Shown: positions 16,024 through 25,045, numbered from the stretch's first letter. The stretch is DNA of 64,000 nucleotides from Pontibacter amylolyticus (GCF_014638845.1 NZ_BMFP01000002.1:78363-142362), one strand, 5' to 3'. Notes: generated by a model not told the origin, from the sequence alone. Made by a program: numbers and translations.

Positions 16024-16578
16024 CTACCGGGCGCTATCATACTGCGCAGCCAATTGCAGGCGTGCCCGCAGCTGTAGCTGCATCTCGTTTACCCAATTCC
16101 TGATCTCTTCCTCTTCCGCGCGCAAAAGCGTTTCCTGGTAATGGTCCAGCTGCGATTGTTGCGAGGTATACACGTACGCCTTGTAGCGCTCGTCGAACGC
16201 AGCACCGGTCAATTTCCCAAACTCCTCTACCGTTGCCCTGTCGGCCGATCCCAGCGAATCGGGCAAACTATTATGCAATCCTTCAGCCCTGGCAACCTGC
16301 TGCAATTGCTTCAGGGCGTGGCTGTAGAAGTCCAGCATTTCGGTGCTAAGGGCTTTAACCTCTTCGGATTCGGATCGTTCAGTCGCCAGTCGTGCCAACT
16401 CGGCCTGCAGCATGGTGGTGCTGGCGGCATAGTCCAGGAAGGCGGCGCTGCGGCTCATCTCCTTTACAACGGGCGGCGTGTCGGTTTTGGCCTGTTCGGT
16501 TTTGGGGCTTTCGCCGCAGGCGATCATGAACAGGAACAGCAGCCCGAAGGCCAGGGTGAGCAGTTTATCGGTGAGCAT
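16024..16578 (-). CDS. DUF4142 lipoprotein
   Basis: A 184-residue predicted lipoprotein with a hydrophobic leader and a lipobox ending in Cys (FLFMIACGES). After a short spacer comes an all-helical domain of the DUF4142 type: SAAFLDYAASTTMLQAELARLA, SEEVKALSTEMLDFYSHAL, FDERYKAYVYTSQQSQLDHY. The family is a ferritin-like four-helix bundle frequent in envelope proteins of Gram-negative bacteria. The usual metal-binding role is not demonstrated here. Transcription is probably independent of the M28 gene, whose stop is about 100 bases away. Confidence 0.82.
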   Translation of the reverse strand: MLTDKLLTLAFGLLFLFMIACGESPKTEQAKTDTPPVVKEMSRSAAFLDYAASTTMLQAELARLATERSESEEVKALSTEMLDFYSHALKQLQQVARAEGLHNSLPDSLGSADRATVEEFGKLTGAAFDERYKAYVYTSQQSQLDHYQETLLRAEEEEIRNWVNEMQLQLRARLQLAAQYDSAR

Positions 16579-16681
16579 AGGTCAGGGTGCGCAAGGTGTC
16601 GTTTCTAGCTATACCGTATACCGCGCCTCACAAGTTATGTTTCCTGCCTGGAAACACTCCAAAGTACAGCAATGCCTTGGT

Positions 16682-18997
16682 TTAAAACCGGTATGACTTT
16701 CGAACCAGTGTCAGGTTGCTTTCGCGGCCCTGCTCCGGTATAACGTGCTTGGGCAAGGGCACACGCACCAATTGCTGCGGCAAGCCAATGCTTACATCGT
16801 ACAGGTAGAGCTGTAGGCTGCTGCTTTGTTTCAGGCGTACTTCCAGCTCCACTTCTTTCGAGTCCGGCAGCCCGTGCACCTTGGCAAAGTATACCGCTCC
16901 TTGCGCTGTTTCCATCGGCCCCAGGGTCAGGGTCTCGCCGTTGATAGCGGCTCCCAGCATACCGCCTTCCTCGGAAGGCTGCAGCACCAGGTCGAGGTGG
17001 GCGGCTCCTCGTGGTGACTGCAGCCTGATGGTCAGCACACGCTCGCCGGGGGCTATCGCTTCGTTCACCAGACTGGCGACAGGCGCCTCCACAGGTATAG
17101 GTTTCGCTACGTTTTTCAGGTACTCCCGCGCGGCCATAGGGTATATTTCGGTCAGGGCACCTGAGGTTGGGTTCGGAAAGAACTGCTGGTTCCAGTCGTC
17201 GGTGCGCTTGAAGGCGGACGCCCAGACGGCTACGCTGTCATCGGTGTTGAGGTAGTAGCTCACGTGGCTGTGCAGGGGCTGGATTTCGCTTGGCTTCTCC
17301 GCCTCTATGGCCCGGAACAGCTGGATGCCCCCCACAAAAAGCAAGAGGCCCGGCAACAGCGGCAAGGTGCGCCAGCCGAAGCTGCGCTCAATCACCACCA
17401 GCAAAGGGATAGCCAAGCCGGCCAGCAGGAGCAGTGTGGCCACCATGGCCACCGGCATCTGCAGCGCAAACACCACAAACAGGAAACGAACCAGCGGCAT
17501 CAGCATAAAAATAGCAGGCGCTATACCTGCCAGCAACACCAGCACATAGGCCCAACCCACCGGCTGGTGGTGCAGGTCTTTCAGGAAAAGCACCAGCAAG
17601 GCCAGCAGGCAGAAAAGCAGCGGGAACATAAACAGATAAGCGGCCGACGGCACTATCACCAGCGCGACAGCCATCAGCAAGAACCAGTGCAGACAGATAC
17701 CCAGCGCCAGTGCAAACACCGACATCCAGCGCAGCAGCAGCCAGCAAAGAAAGAGCAGCATGCCGAGTGCCAGTAACAGATAGGCCATAAAGAAACGGTC
17801 ATCGCCGTATACCCCGTTCATTTCATGGCTGTAAGGCAACATGCCTTTCACAAAGCTGTTGAGCGGAAAGAACAGACCTGCGATGATACCTGCCACCAGC
17901 AGAAAGCCGATGAAAGCACCCAGCAGTTGCGGAAGGGAGAAGGCTTTTTTGCGCAGGCCCACCACAACACTGGCCAGCAAGAGCACCGTGGTGAGCACCG
18001 CCCAGACGATGTTCATCCCGGCCGGGTACTGCACCAGCCAACTGCCCGCCGGGTTAAAGAAGATCTTGTCCTGCGCCCTGGTGTTTTCGAGCGAAACGTT
18101 GCCCAGGTGCCGTACCAGCGCCAGCATGTTGCTGCCGTGGTGCTGCAGGCTGTTTCGGTCCAGGTTCTCGGGCGAATCGGTCATTTTATGGTAGTGCACG
18201 AATCCGTCGATGAAAGCCGAGTTCACGCCCGTATACCCGGCATCTCTGAACACAGTGAAGTCGGTGTTATTGGGTAGGTTGCGGTATACCTCGTACATCA
18301 TGGAACTGGCAAAGGGGTAGGGTGCCGCCGCTGCAAACTGCTCCACGATCCAGCCGTTTTCGGGGCTGATCTCGAAGGTCATGCTCGGGCCGGCGTTGCC
18401 GCGCGCCTCCACATTCACGACCACGCCCACTTCCTGCGCCCAGGGGTGCTTCAGAAAAGCCTTGGCCCCGTACAAACCGTACTCCTCGCCGTCCGTCATC
18501 AGGAAAATAACGTCGTGCTGCAGCGGTTCGCCCCTTTGCAGGGCGCGGGCTGTCTCGAGCATGGCGGCTATACCTGCGCCGTCGTCGCCGGCACCGGGGG
18601 TGTTGGGCTGTGAGTCGTAGTGCGCCATCAGCAGCACGGCTTTACCGCCCGGCTGCGTTCCTTTCAAGCGCCCCAACAGGTTGTAGACATAGCCCACGTT
18701 GCTGGTTTCGCCCACCGGGTTCACGACCACCGCCTCCTGCACCTGTGGCTGCAGCTCCAGCATCTCCATTTGTTTAAGCAGATACTGCCGCGCCTCCGCA
18801 TGGCCTGGCGTGCCCATGGCATGGGGCTGGCTGGCCACCTGCTGCACATGTTCCATGGCGCGATCCGCTGAAAAATCGGCAGCCGGCGCATCGGCAGGCA
18901 GCGCCTCCGGTGGACGCATCAGGCTGACGCTATACACACTCAGGCCCACGAGGGCGATCAGCAGAAAGAGAGCTAAGAGATAGGGTCTTGTGGACAT
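16682..18997 (-). CDS. M28 family metallopeptidase with C-terminal membrane domain
   Basis: A 771-residue protein. An N-terminal anchor (residues 6-26) is followed by an M28 aminopeptidase domain with the zinc ligands visible: His126-x-Asp128 in LMAHYDSQ, Asp138/Asp139 in GAGDDG, Glu171-Glu172 in TDGEEYG, and a late His in the YHKMTDSPENLD segment. From about residue 315 onward there are eight or nine membrane spans, then a C-terminal beta-rich periplasmic domain. This is the architecture of vacuolar/ER-type M28 peptidases (FXNA-like) in bacteria. It is likely to trim peptides at the outer face of the inner membrane. Confidence 0.9.
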   Translation of the reverse strand: MSTRPYLLALFLLIALVGLSVYSVSLMRPPEALPADAPAADFSADRAMEHVQQVASQPHAMGTPGHAEARQYLLKQMEMLELQPQVQEAVVVNPVGETSNVGYVYNLLGRLKGTQPGGKAVLLMAHYDSQPNTPGAGDDGAGIAAMLETARALQRGEPLQHDVIFLMTDGEEYGLYGAKAFLKHPWAQEVGVVVNVEARGNAGPSMTFEISPENGWIVEQFAAAAPYPFASSMMYEVYRNLPNNTDFTVFRDAGYTGVNSAFIDGFVHYHKMTDSPENLDRNSLQHHGSNMLALVRHLGNVSLENTRAQDKIFFNPAGSWLVQYPAGMNIVWAVLTTVLLLASVVVGLRKKAFSLPQLLGAFIGFLLVAGIIAGLFFPLNSFVKGMLPYSHEMNGVYGDDRFFMAYLLLALGMLLFLCWLLLRWMSVFALALGICLHWFLLMAVALVIVPSAAYLFMFPLLFCLLALLVLFLKDLHHQPVGWAYVLVLLAGIAPAIFMLMPLVRFLFVVFALQMPVAMVATLLLLAGLAIPLLVVIERSFGWRTLPLLPGLLLFVGGIQLFRAIEAEKPSEIQPLHSHVSYYLNTDDSVAVWASAFKRTDDWNQQFFPNPTSGALTEIYPMAAREYLKNVAKPIPVEAPVASLVNEAIAPGERVLTIRLQSPRGAAHLDLVLQPSEEGGMLGAAINGETLTLGPMETAQGAVYFAKVHGLPDSKEVELEVRLKQSSSLQLYLYDVSIGLPQQLVRVPLPKHVIPEQGRESNLTLVRKSYRF

Positions 18998-19164
18998 GGC
19001 CAGGTATAGCGAGGTTTTGTACGGTTAATATAGCAAATTCCTATGTATGTCTGTTAATTCTCCGGACTGCCACGATAATCCGGGCAAAGTAAAGTCTATA
19101 CCTGCTGCACTGCGCTTCGGCCATACTGCAGCTGGGAGCTTCTGAGAAAACGAATGGCATTAAA

Positions 19165-19197
19165 AAAGGCCCCGACAGGTATACTGCCAGGGCCTTT
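19165..19197 (-). terminator. Terminator after terC
   Basis: AAAGGCCC and GGGCCTTT form a stem followed on the minus strand by TTTTTT, about 20 bases after the terC stop. The loop carries an AGGTATA motif copy (19177-19183). Confidence 0.8.
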
Positions 19198-19217
19198 GTT
19201 TAAAGTTATAAGCTGAT

Positions 19218-19997
19218 TTAGAGGGAAGGGTCGCCTTCGGACAATACCTCGTTCTGACGCAGATGCACCGGTGTGGTTTTCTTGCGCAGGCGTAGGTTGA
19301 GCATCTCCACCATCAGCGAGAAGAACATCGCAAAGTAAATGTAGCCTTTCGGGATGTGCTGGTGCAGGGCCTCTACTATCAGCATGAAGCCGATGAGGAG
19401 CAGGAAGGAAAGCGCCAGCATCTTCACAGTCGGGTGCTTGTTCACAAAATCGCTCACGTACTTGGCGAAAATCAGCATAATGCCCATCGCGATGATCACG
19501 GCAACAACCATCACCAGGATTTCCTGTGCCAGACCGACGGCCGTCAGGATAGAGTCGAAGGAGAACACGATATCGATCAGGATGATCTGGATGAGCACTT
19601 TGCCCAGGGTGGCGGTTCCCTTTCCGGCTTCGTGGCCCTCCTCCTCGCCCTCCAGTTTATTGTGTATCTCGGTTACCGACTTGGCCAATAAAAACAGACC
19701 GCCGGCAAACAGAATAATATCGCGCCACGACACCGGGAAATCCTCGTCGGTAAACGGTAGGTTGATAGAGAAGATCGGCTCACTCGCGCTCACGATCCAG
19801 GCGATGAACATCAGGAGGATGATGCGGAAAACGAGTGCCAGCGTCAGGCCGATGTTGCGCCCCCTGGCCTGCTGATCCTTGGGCAGCCGGCTGACGATGA
19901 TCGAGATAAACACAATGTTGTCGATGCCAAGCACGACCTCCATAAAGGTCAGGGTCAGCAGACTTATCCAGGTGTCCGGATTAGCGAATATTTCCAT
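19218..19997 (-). CDS. TerC family integral membrane protein
   Basis: A 259-residue protein with seven or so membrane spans and the TerC signature early on (LTFMEVVLGIDNIVFISIIV, the acidic residues lying in the first span), repeated as IILIDIVFSFDSILTAVGL in the second half. TerC proteins are implicated in manganese export and metal loading of secreted proteins, and originally in tellurite resistance. A C-terminal charged tail follows the last span. A strong terminator lies 20 bases downstream. No ter operon is nearby, so a metal-homeostasis role is more likely than tellurite resistance. Confidence 0.92.
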   Translation of the reverse strand: MEIFANPDTWISLLTLTFMEVVLGIDNIVFISIIVSRLPKDQQARGRNIGLTLALVFRIILLMFIAWIVSASEPIFSINLPFTDEDFPVSWRDIILFAGGLFLLAKSVTEIHNKLEGEEEGHEAGKGTATLGKVLIQIILIDIVFSFDSILTAVGLAQEILVMVVAVIIAMGIMLIFAKYVSDFVNKHPTVKMLALSFLLLIGFMLIVEALHQHIPKGYIYFAMFFSLMVEMLNLRLRKKTTPVHLRQNEVLSEGDPSL

Positions 19998-20006
19998 AAG
20001 GTGAGA

Positions 20007-20058
20007 GTTGAATTGTTAAATGGTTGCCGTCAGATAAAAACAATTTAACCATTCAACC
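20007..20058. repeat. TTGAATTGTTAAATGG short repeat with inverted partner
   Basis: GTTGAATTGTTAAATGGTTG (20007-20026) is matched in inverted, imperfect form by CAATTTAACCATTCAAC (20041-20057). A tandem relative lies at 20654-20687 and a fragment at 56218-56240. It lies between terC and yajQ. Confidence 0.6.
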
Positions 20059-20067
20059 ATGTAGCCA

Positions 20068-20565
20068 TTAAGATTTCATGTTGACGTACTGAAGCGGCAT
20101 ACCTATTTCTTCGGCGTTTGTACGCAAAACGGCGATCACTTGCTGCAGATCGTCGATTTTTTTGCCTGTCACCCGGATAGTTTCGTCCATGATGGCTGCC
20201 GACACCTTCACCTTGCTGTCTTTGATCAGCTTCATGATCTTTTTGGAAGTCTCCTTGTCGATGCCGGCTTTCACTTTGATGTCTTTCTTCACCATCGCTC
20301 CGCTCTGGTAGGCTTCCTTGGAAAAGTCGAGGGCGGTGGCGTCGAGACCCTGTTTTACCATTTTGCCGATGAGCACGTCTTCGGTGTGCTGCACGCGCAT
20401 GTCATTTTCCATGCTGATGTGCACTTCATTGTTTTTCTTGTCGAACTCCAGCGAGCCTTTGGTGTCGCGGAAGTCGTAGCGGTTCATGATTTCCTTGCGG
20501 GCCACGTTTATCGCATTGTCCATGATCTGCGGATCTACTTTGCTGATGATATCGAAAGATGCCAT
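20068..20565 (-). CDS. yajQ: YajQ family nucleotide-binding protein
   Basis: A 165-residue cytoplasmic protein (UPF0234/YajQ). Family features: MASFDIISKVDPQIMDNAIN at the start, the NRYDFRDTKGSLEF strand, and the KKIMKLIKDSKVKVSAAI repeat, building two ferredoxin-like halves. Members bind nucleotides or RNA, and some bind cyclic-di-GMP and act as effectors. Whether this one does is unknown. It is a single-gene unit with a TAACTTTG -7 element 50 bases upstream. Confidence 0.95.
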   Translation of the reverse strand: MASFDIISKVDPQIMDNAINVARKEIMNRYDFRDTKGSLEFDKKNNEVHISMENDMRVQHTEDVLIGKMVKQGLDATALDFSKEAYQSGAMVKKDIKVKAGIDKETSKKIMKLIKDSKVKVSAAIMDETIRVTGKKIDDLQQVIAVLRTNAEEIGMPLQYVNMKS

Positions 20566-20614
20566 AGTTTTTCGGGTTAGGTTAAATGATAAGATTTACA
20601 CGGTTTATAAGCTG

Positions 20615-20622
20615 CAAAGTTA
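20615..20622 (-). promoter_or_regulatory. Candidate -7 element of yajQ
   Basis: TAACTTTG on the minus strand matches TAnnTTTG, 50 bases ahead of the yajQ ATG. No convincing -33 TTG is found. Confidence 0.5.
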
Positions 20623-20746
20623 TTTATCTAATTGTTGATTGCTAGTTGTTGGATGGTTGAATTGTTAAATGGTTGAATTGTTGGTTGGCGAATGAATGGA
20701 ACGCGCGGGATTTCTCTGTCTGAACCTTTATATAGGGTCCCCACCC

Positions 20747-20782
20747 AAGGATTTTCAGGATTAAAAGATTGACAGGATTCTT
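20747..20782 (+). repeat. Short AGGATT repeat, copy 2
   Basis: AAGGATTTTCAGGATTAAAA followed by GATTGACAGGATTCTT. It is the same family as 10120-10162 and 63853-63894. Confidence 0.75.
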
Positions 20783-20786
20783 GTGT

Positions 20787-21160
20787 AAAAGGAACCCACC
20801 CCTGCCCCTCCCGGGAGGGGAATCACCTCCCCCAACCCCTCCTAAAAACAGGAGGGGAGCGTGAACGATAGTTATCCTCCGCCCCCCTCTTTGTCGAGGG
20901 CCCCTATTCCCAAGGGGGACTTATATCATTACCTTAATCAGGTATAAGCACTGTAGCTTCCGCGGTTTGGGATCCCACTGATTTAACACCCCCCTACCCC
21001 CAGACGGGAATTTTAGCTACTGCCATTTTACAGGTATAGGCCTCGTAGCAGCAGTTCCTTTGCTAGACCGGGTCCAACCACCCCTAACCCCTCCTTGTCT
21101 AAGGCGGGGAATCCGTAACTGCCAATTCACAGGTATAAGCGCTGTAGTTACAGCATCACA
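20787..21160. repeat. Tandem G/C-tract plus AGGTATA modules
   Basis: AGGTATAAGCACTGTAG (20939 onward), AGGTATAGGCCTCGTAG (21032 onward) and AGGTATAAGCGCTGTAG (21131 onward) recur about every 92-100 bases. Each is separated by C-rich/G-rich tracts such as CACCCCTAACCCCTCC and GGCGGGGAATCC. The last two are preceded by ACTGCCA. Confidence 0.65.
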
Positions 21161-21178
21161 TTACTGGCAGGTATGGCA

Positions 21179-21366
21179 AGACTAACTTGCACCGGAAGCT
21201 ATGAAACAAACAGCATTAGCCAGGTGCACTCTTGACGATTTTTTGTTTGAGCGGTCAGCGAGTTCAAAATCGTCTTGATTTTTTTGCCTACTTTTTTTAT
21301 CAAGAAAAAAAGTAGGGCCCGCCCGGCCAGGGCAAGCTATAGAACAATCCAGGTTGCTATACCTGC
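21179..21366 (+). repeat. Structured intergenic repeat, copy 2
   Basis: Same family as 9679-9962 and 56417-56676. Hairpin GACGATTTT/AAAATCGTC spans 21234-21274 with conserved loop GTTTGAGCGGTCAGCGAGTT, hairpin CCTACTTTTTTT/AAAAAAAGTAGG spans 21287-21316, and the copy ends with GGTTGCTATACCTG. Confidence 0.85.
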
Positions 21367-21486
21367 AACAAGCAGTAGCTATACCACTTGCCCGCCGCTA
21401 GGTGAAAAGCGATTATGCAATAACACACCCGCTATACCTACCACACCACATTTTGTAGTAAACTTGCATTATAAAAACGCTACCGA

Positions 21487-21918
21487 ATGAAAGTCATAGA
21501 ACCCGCTACCCCTGAGCAATTCAAACAGTACTACCAACTCCGTTACGACACCCTGCGCAAGCCCTGGGACCAGCCCGAAGGCAGCGAACGAGCCGAGGAT
21601 GATGAACAGGCCATACACGCCATGCTGGTGGACGACGAGGGCGAGGCCGTCGGCGTGTGCCGCCTGCACCTGAATACGCCGCAGGAAGGGCAGATCCGCT
21701 TTATGGGCGTGCGGGGCGACAAGCAGGGACTGCGCCTGGGCGACCGGCTGCTCAGTTACCTTGAGGACCGCGCGCGGCAGCTTGGAGCTACCTCCATTAC
21801 CTTGCAGGCCCGTGAAAATGCCGTGAACTTTTACCGCCGCAACGGGTATGACGTAATAGAAAAATCATACCTGTTGTTTGGTTCTATTCAGCACTACAAA
21901 ATGGCCAAGCAACTCTAA
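21487..21918 (+). CDS. GNAT family N-acetyltransferase
   Basis: A 143-residue acetyl-CoA-dependent acyltransferase. The acetyl-CoA loop is seen as FMGVRGDKQGLRLGDRLLSY, followed by the alpha-helix and motif B (ENAVNFYRRNGYDVIEKSYL). The N-terminus (QLRYDTLRKPWDQPEGSE) matches the ElaA/YjcF-like branch of small GNATs. The acceptor is unknown. The lipocalin gene starts 12 bases after its stop, so the two are likely co-transcribed. Confidence 0.92.
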   Translation: MKVIEPATPEQFKQYYQLRYDTLRKPWDQPEGSERAEDDEQAIHAMLVDDEGEAVGVCRLHLNTPQEGQIRFMGVRGDKQGLRLGDRLLSYLEDRARQLGATSITLQARENAVNFYRRNGYDVIEKSYLLFGSIQHYKMAKQL

Positions 21919-21930
21919 CACGTTGCAGAA

Positions 21931-22479
21931 ATGGCTTTGGACAAAAACAAAAAACTTATCCTGACTGCCGGTGCGGTGTTGCTCGGCGCCGCTATCATCA
22001 GCAGTTGCAGCAGCACAAACGCACCCCTCGAAACGGTGCCCAACGTGGACCTGGAGCGCTACATGGGCAGGTGGTACGAGATCGCTTCCATCCCGCAGCG
22101 CTTCACCAAAGGCTGCCGCTGCACCACAGCCGACTATAAATTCAATACCAAAGAGGGCTATGTGGAGGTATACAACTCCTGCCTGAAAAAAGGCAAAACG
22201 AGTGATGTGAAGGGGAAGGCTTTTCCGGTGGAGGGCAGTAACAACAGCAAGCTCAGGGTACAGTTCTTCTGGCCTTTTAAAGGCGACTACTGGATCCTGG
22301 AGCTCGACCCGGAGTACCGTTATGTGATGGTGGGTGCGCCCGACCGCGAAAGTCTCTGGCTCCTCTCCCGCACCCCTACCATGGACGATGCCACTTACGC
22401 CAGACTAGAGCAACTGGCCAATGCCAAGGGCTTCCCGGTGGAACAGTTGCAAATGACGGATCAGGAGTGCGCCGAATAG
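21931..22479 (+). CDS. blc: Lipocalin lipoprotein (Blc-like)
   Basis: A 182-residue bacterial lipocalin with a lipoprotein signal (lipobox ISSC, Cys26), which should anchor it in the outer membrane. The lipocalin first motif is ERYMGRWYEIASIPQRF (Gly46-Arg-Trp48), then CTTADYKF, the mid-barrel VQFFWPFKGDYWILELD, and the closing VMVGAPDRESLWLLSRTP strand with the conserved Arg. Blc proteins bind lysophospholipids and fatty acids and help to maintain the envelope under stress. It follows the GNAT gene after 12 bases. Confidence 0.93.
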   Translation: MALDKNKKLILTAGAVLLGAAIISSCSSTNAPLETVPNVDLERYMGRWYEIASIPQRFTKGCRCTTADYKFNTKEGYVEVYNSCLKKGKTSDVKGKAFPVEGSNNSKLRVQFFWPFKGDYWILELDPEYRYVMVGAPDRESLWLLSRTPTMDDATYARLEQLANAKGFPVEQLQMTDQECAE

Positions 22480-22547
22480 CGGGTGTAGTGCAATAGCGTG
22501 TGTAGAGCAACACAGTCAGTTAGCTTATAACTAAGCCGGGGCTAGGG

Positions 22548-23747
22548 TTAAAGCTTATAATCGAGCGGCAGCATATCGCCTACTTTCTCCCAGGCCCAGT
22601 ACCCTTCGAACAGCACATCAAGCGGGTTCAGAAAATTGCCTGAGGCTTCTACTTCTACCACATTTGACTGCAAAGAGAAAACCGACGTTTGGTACGTAGG
22701 CTTGCGGGCGCTGCCTCCATTCAGAAAATTGGAAGTACTGCTGACGTAAGCCGGCTCTTCCTGCTCACCGGTATACACCACTTGCATGAATTGCTCAAAA
22801 GACAAACGGGCTTTGCCTCTGCCAGTTGTCAGGTACTCGCTGTAAGGAACGGGATTTATGTCTAACCGCTCTACAAAGCGTGGAAAGCGGGCGCGTTTCA
22901 GAATGTCGCTGATGCTGTCGGAAACAATGGTCGTGTTGCCACAGGCCCTCAGGTGCGCCCGCGCGCCTTCTATTTCTTCGTCTGTAGGCCGGTTGGGGTT
23001 AGGCAGGCGGTACAGGCGGCGCAGGTTAAAGCCCTCTTCTACAAGGCGCTGCTGCTGCAGTGCCCGGGCAAAGTGCATGGCGGAGCCTCTGTAAGCCGAC
23101 TCCCTGTTCTTGTCCCAGCGGCGTTGTTTGCTTTTGCTGCCCTGCATCGGTTCGTAACGCGGGTAGCCCTCGAAGGTGACATACCCCTCTTTTGTTCGGT
23201 AGGTGAAGTCTGTCAGCTGGTACTCCACCTTGTAGCCCAGCAAATTGTTTTCGATTATAAGCGGACCTCTGGCTGATACCACCAATACGCCACTGCGCTG
23301 GTCAAAATCAATGGTCAGCACTTCCGGGTTTAAAAGTTTGCAGCCCTTTGCAATCCAGCTCCGGCCAAGAAAGTTTTCTTTGAATACTTCCAGGTTGTCG
23401 TGCCACTGCACATCGCGTTTCCCTTGTACTTCTACTACGCCCAGCACGTGCGCCTTGGGTGTCAGCTTAAAGAGGATGGAGGGAGGCAGGCTATCGGCCT
23501 GCACCCGGTGCACCAGCGGTTCGTAGCCCAGGTATGAGATGATGACTTCGTACGTGCCTGCAGGCATTGCAAGCGCGAATTCGCCTTTATCGTTGGTGTT
23601 GGTTCCGCGCGTAGTGGTGTTCAGGTAAACCGACACAAATTCAATGGGATCGTTGGTGGCAGCATCTACCACACGGCCTTTCAGTGTCTGGGCCTGCAGC
23701 GTCAGAACGAACGAGAAGAAGAAAGAGAAAAGGAGCGCCTGTTTCAT
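22548..23747 (-). CDS. CarboxypepD_reg-like domain protein
   Basis: A 399-residue exported protein. I use the ATG at 23747, giving signal peptide MKQALLFSFFFSFVLTLQAQ. Upstream in-frame codons would add 68 residues of non-signal sequence. Residues 22-105 form a carboxypeptidase-regulatory-like beta-sandwich (LKGRVVDAATNDPIEFVSVY, YEVIISYLGYEPLV), the domain often found at the start of TonB receptors. The remaining 290 residues are mixed alpha/beta and unfamiliar, with the region YKVEYQLTDFTYRTKEGYV typical of DUF5686-like or related envelope proteins. It is probably periplasmic or outer-membrane attached. The function is unknown. Confidence 0.82.
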   Translation of the reverse strand: MKQALLFSFFFSFVLTLQAQTLKGRVVDAATNDPIEFVSVYLNTTTRGTNTNDKGEFALAMPAGTYEVIISYLGYEPLVHRVQADSLPPSILFKLTPKAHVLGVVEVQGKRDVQWHDNLEVFKENFLGRSWIAKGCKLLNPEVLTIDFDQRSGVLVVSARGPLIIENNLLGYKVEYQLTDFTYRTKEGYVTFEGYPRYEPMQGSKSKQRRWDKNRESAYRGSAMHFARALQQQRLVEEGFNLRRLYRLPNPNRPTDEEIEGARAHLRACGNTTIVSDSISDILKRARFPRFVERLDINPVPYSEYLTTGRGKARLSFEQFMQVVYTGEQEEPAYVSSTSNFLNGGSARKPTYQTSVFSLQSNVVEVEASGNFLNPLDVLFEGYWAWEKVGDMLPLDYKL

Positions 23748-23802
23748 ATATCTGAAACTACTAATATCTCTCCTTAAAATCAACCCTATACCTGGCCAGC
23801 GC

Positions 23803-24426
23803 TCAACACGCCCGCCACAACCCGGTCGTATCTTCTGCGGCGGTACCGTCAATAGGTATAGGGGACTCCTGCAATACGGGGTCTTCTTCCTGGTTGAAGC
23901 GGTCGGCGCTGAATAGGAAGGACACGATGCCCAGCAACAGCAGAAAAACAAAAGGGATGACCAGGTTGAGATAAAAGAAATTGCGCAGCGGCTCGTGCAG
24001 TTTCTGGAAGCGCTTCAGGTATAGGAAAAGCAGCACACCCACCAAAAGGTAGAGCGGAACCACGGCATAGAAGATCACCTGCCAGCCAAACCAGTTCTGG
24101 TATCGGAAAATGAGCGCCAGCAAGGCTGTCACCAGCGAAAAACTACTGAACGCGCCCAGCAGCGCCAGCCATACGTTCGAAACGATGTAGAAAAAAGACA
24201 GGCCGACCTGCACCAGCAGCAGCAACATGAGCACGGCCATGGCGAACACGAACACAAAACTGCCGCCCGTCAGCCCCAGAAACTTCATAACGACCCCTAC
24301 CACCGCCATACCCATGGCAATGTAAAGCACCAGCGTGAACGAGCGGATGAACGAGATCAGCTGATACCGCACGTCTGCTACCAGCGAGCGTCTTTCGTGC
24401 CGGAGGGGATGTTGTTCGAAGGTCAT
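23803..24426 (-). CDS. Multi-span membrane protein, uncharacterised
   Basis: A 207-residue protein with five or six hydrophobic segments, a cytoplasmic basic N-terminus (LRHERRSLVADVRYQ) and an acidic C-terminal tail (NQEEDPVLQESPIPIDG). No family is recognised. It lies ten bases downstream of the DUF4174 gene on the same strand and both probably share a transcript. Several TATACCT/AGGTATA copies lie inside or next to it. Confidence 0.75.
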   Translation of the reverse strand: MTFEQHPLRHERRSLVADVRYQLISFIRSFTLVLYIAMGMAVVGVVMKFLGLTGGSFVFVFAMAVLMLLLLVQVGLSFFYIVSNVWLALLGAFSSFSLVTALLALIFRYQNWFGWQVIFYAVVPLYLLVGVLLFLYLKRFQKLHEPLRNFFYLNLVIPFVFLLLLGIVSFLFSADRFNQEEDPVLQESPIPIDGTAAEDTTGLWRAC

Positions 24427-24436
24427 GACAGTTCTT

Positions 24437-24868
24437 TTAGTCCTGTTTACGCATTTCCTGTCGGCGCATCGGCATCTGGTCGATTATTTTAAAGACCTCT
24501 TCCAATGGCACTGCTTTCGGGCTCCGGTATTTTTCCAGCCCGTCTTTCCCCAGCAAAACCAAGGTATAGACACCGGGTGCGACCGCAAACTTTTGCAGCA
24601 GTTCTTCCCGCATACCCGCCTCCTTGCCACCTGGTACCAGCTCCAGAACTTCCAGTTGTCGCTCGGCTATACCTTGCGTGTTTTTGCGGACTCTATTTTG
24701 TTGCTCAACAAAATCCGCATTGTCTGGTGCGGGAGCAAACAGCAGGAGCACACGTTTTTCCCATTGTAAATCATCCAGTTTCATAGGCGTTTTGGTTTGG
24801 GCGAGCAGCAGATGGGGCAGCAGCAGCGCCAGACAAAATGCAGTTCTAAAGAAATGATTCAGGTTCAT
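24437..24868 (-). CDS. DUF4174 thioredoxin-like periplasmic protein
   Basis: A 143-residue exported protein with signal peptide (FFRTAFCLALLLPHLLLAQ) and the DUF4174 pattern: MKLDDLQWEKRVLLLFAP at the start of the mature part, LEVLELVPGGKEAG in the middle, and YTLVLLGKDGLEKYRSPKAV near the end. The fold is predicted to be thioredoxin-like without the CxxC active site, so no redox activity is implied. The role is unknown. It is followed ten bases later by a membrane protein gene. Confidence 0.82.
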   Translation of the reverse strand: MNLNHFFRTAFCLALLLPHLLLAQTKTPMKLDDLQWEKRVLLLFAPAPDNADFVEQQNRVRKNTQGIAERQLEVLELVPGGKEAGMREELLQKFAVAPGVYTLVLLGKDGLEKYRSPKAVPLEEVFKIIDQMPMRRQEMRKQD

Positions 24869-24993
24869 ACTATAGCATACGTGTAGGCGGCATAGTAAGG
24901 TATAAGCGGGGGTTTGTCGAACATCAGTGACAATTCATCTATTTTTTTGAATATACTTTAGAATACACCAGATGAATCTCAAAATAATTCCAC

Positions 24994-25001
24994 TACCTTT
25001 G
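24994..25001 (+). promoter_or_regulatory. Candidate -7 element of the second TonB receptor
   Basis: TACCTTTG matches TAnnTTTG, 45 bases before the ATG at 25046. The spacer upstream is AT-rich, but there is no TTG at the ideal -33 position. Confidence 0.55.
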
Positions 25002-25045
25002 CGCCCTGAAAAACACACGCAACCACTACCACACAAAATAAAACC

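Larger units (their letters stand above)
20566..21486. other. Nine-hundred-base repeat cluster, no genes
   Basis: From left to right: yajQ promoter, TTGAATTG repeat (20654-20687), AGGATT repeat (20747-20782), three G/C-tract modules each linked to an AGGTATA motif (20787-21160), and copy 2 of the large structured repeat (21179-21366). Two more TATACCT copies flank the end. The short ORFs in this interval follow the repeats and are not genes. Confidence 0.75.
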
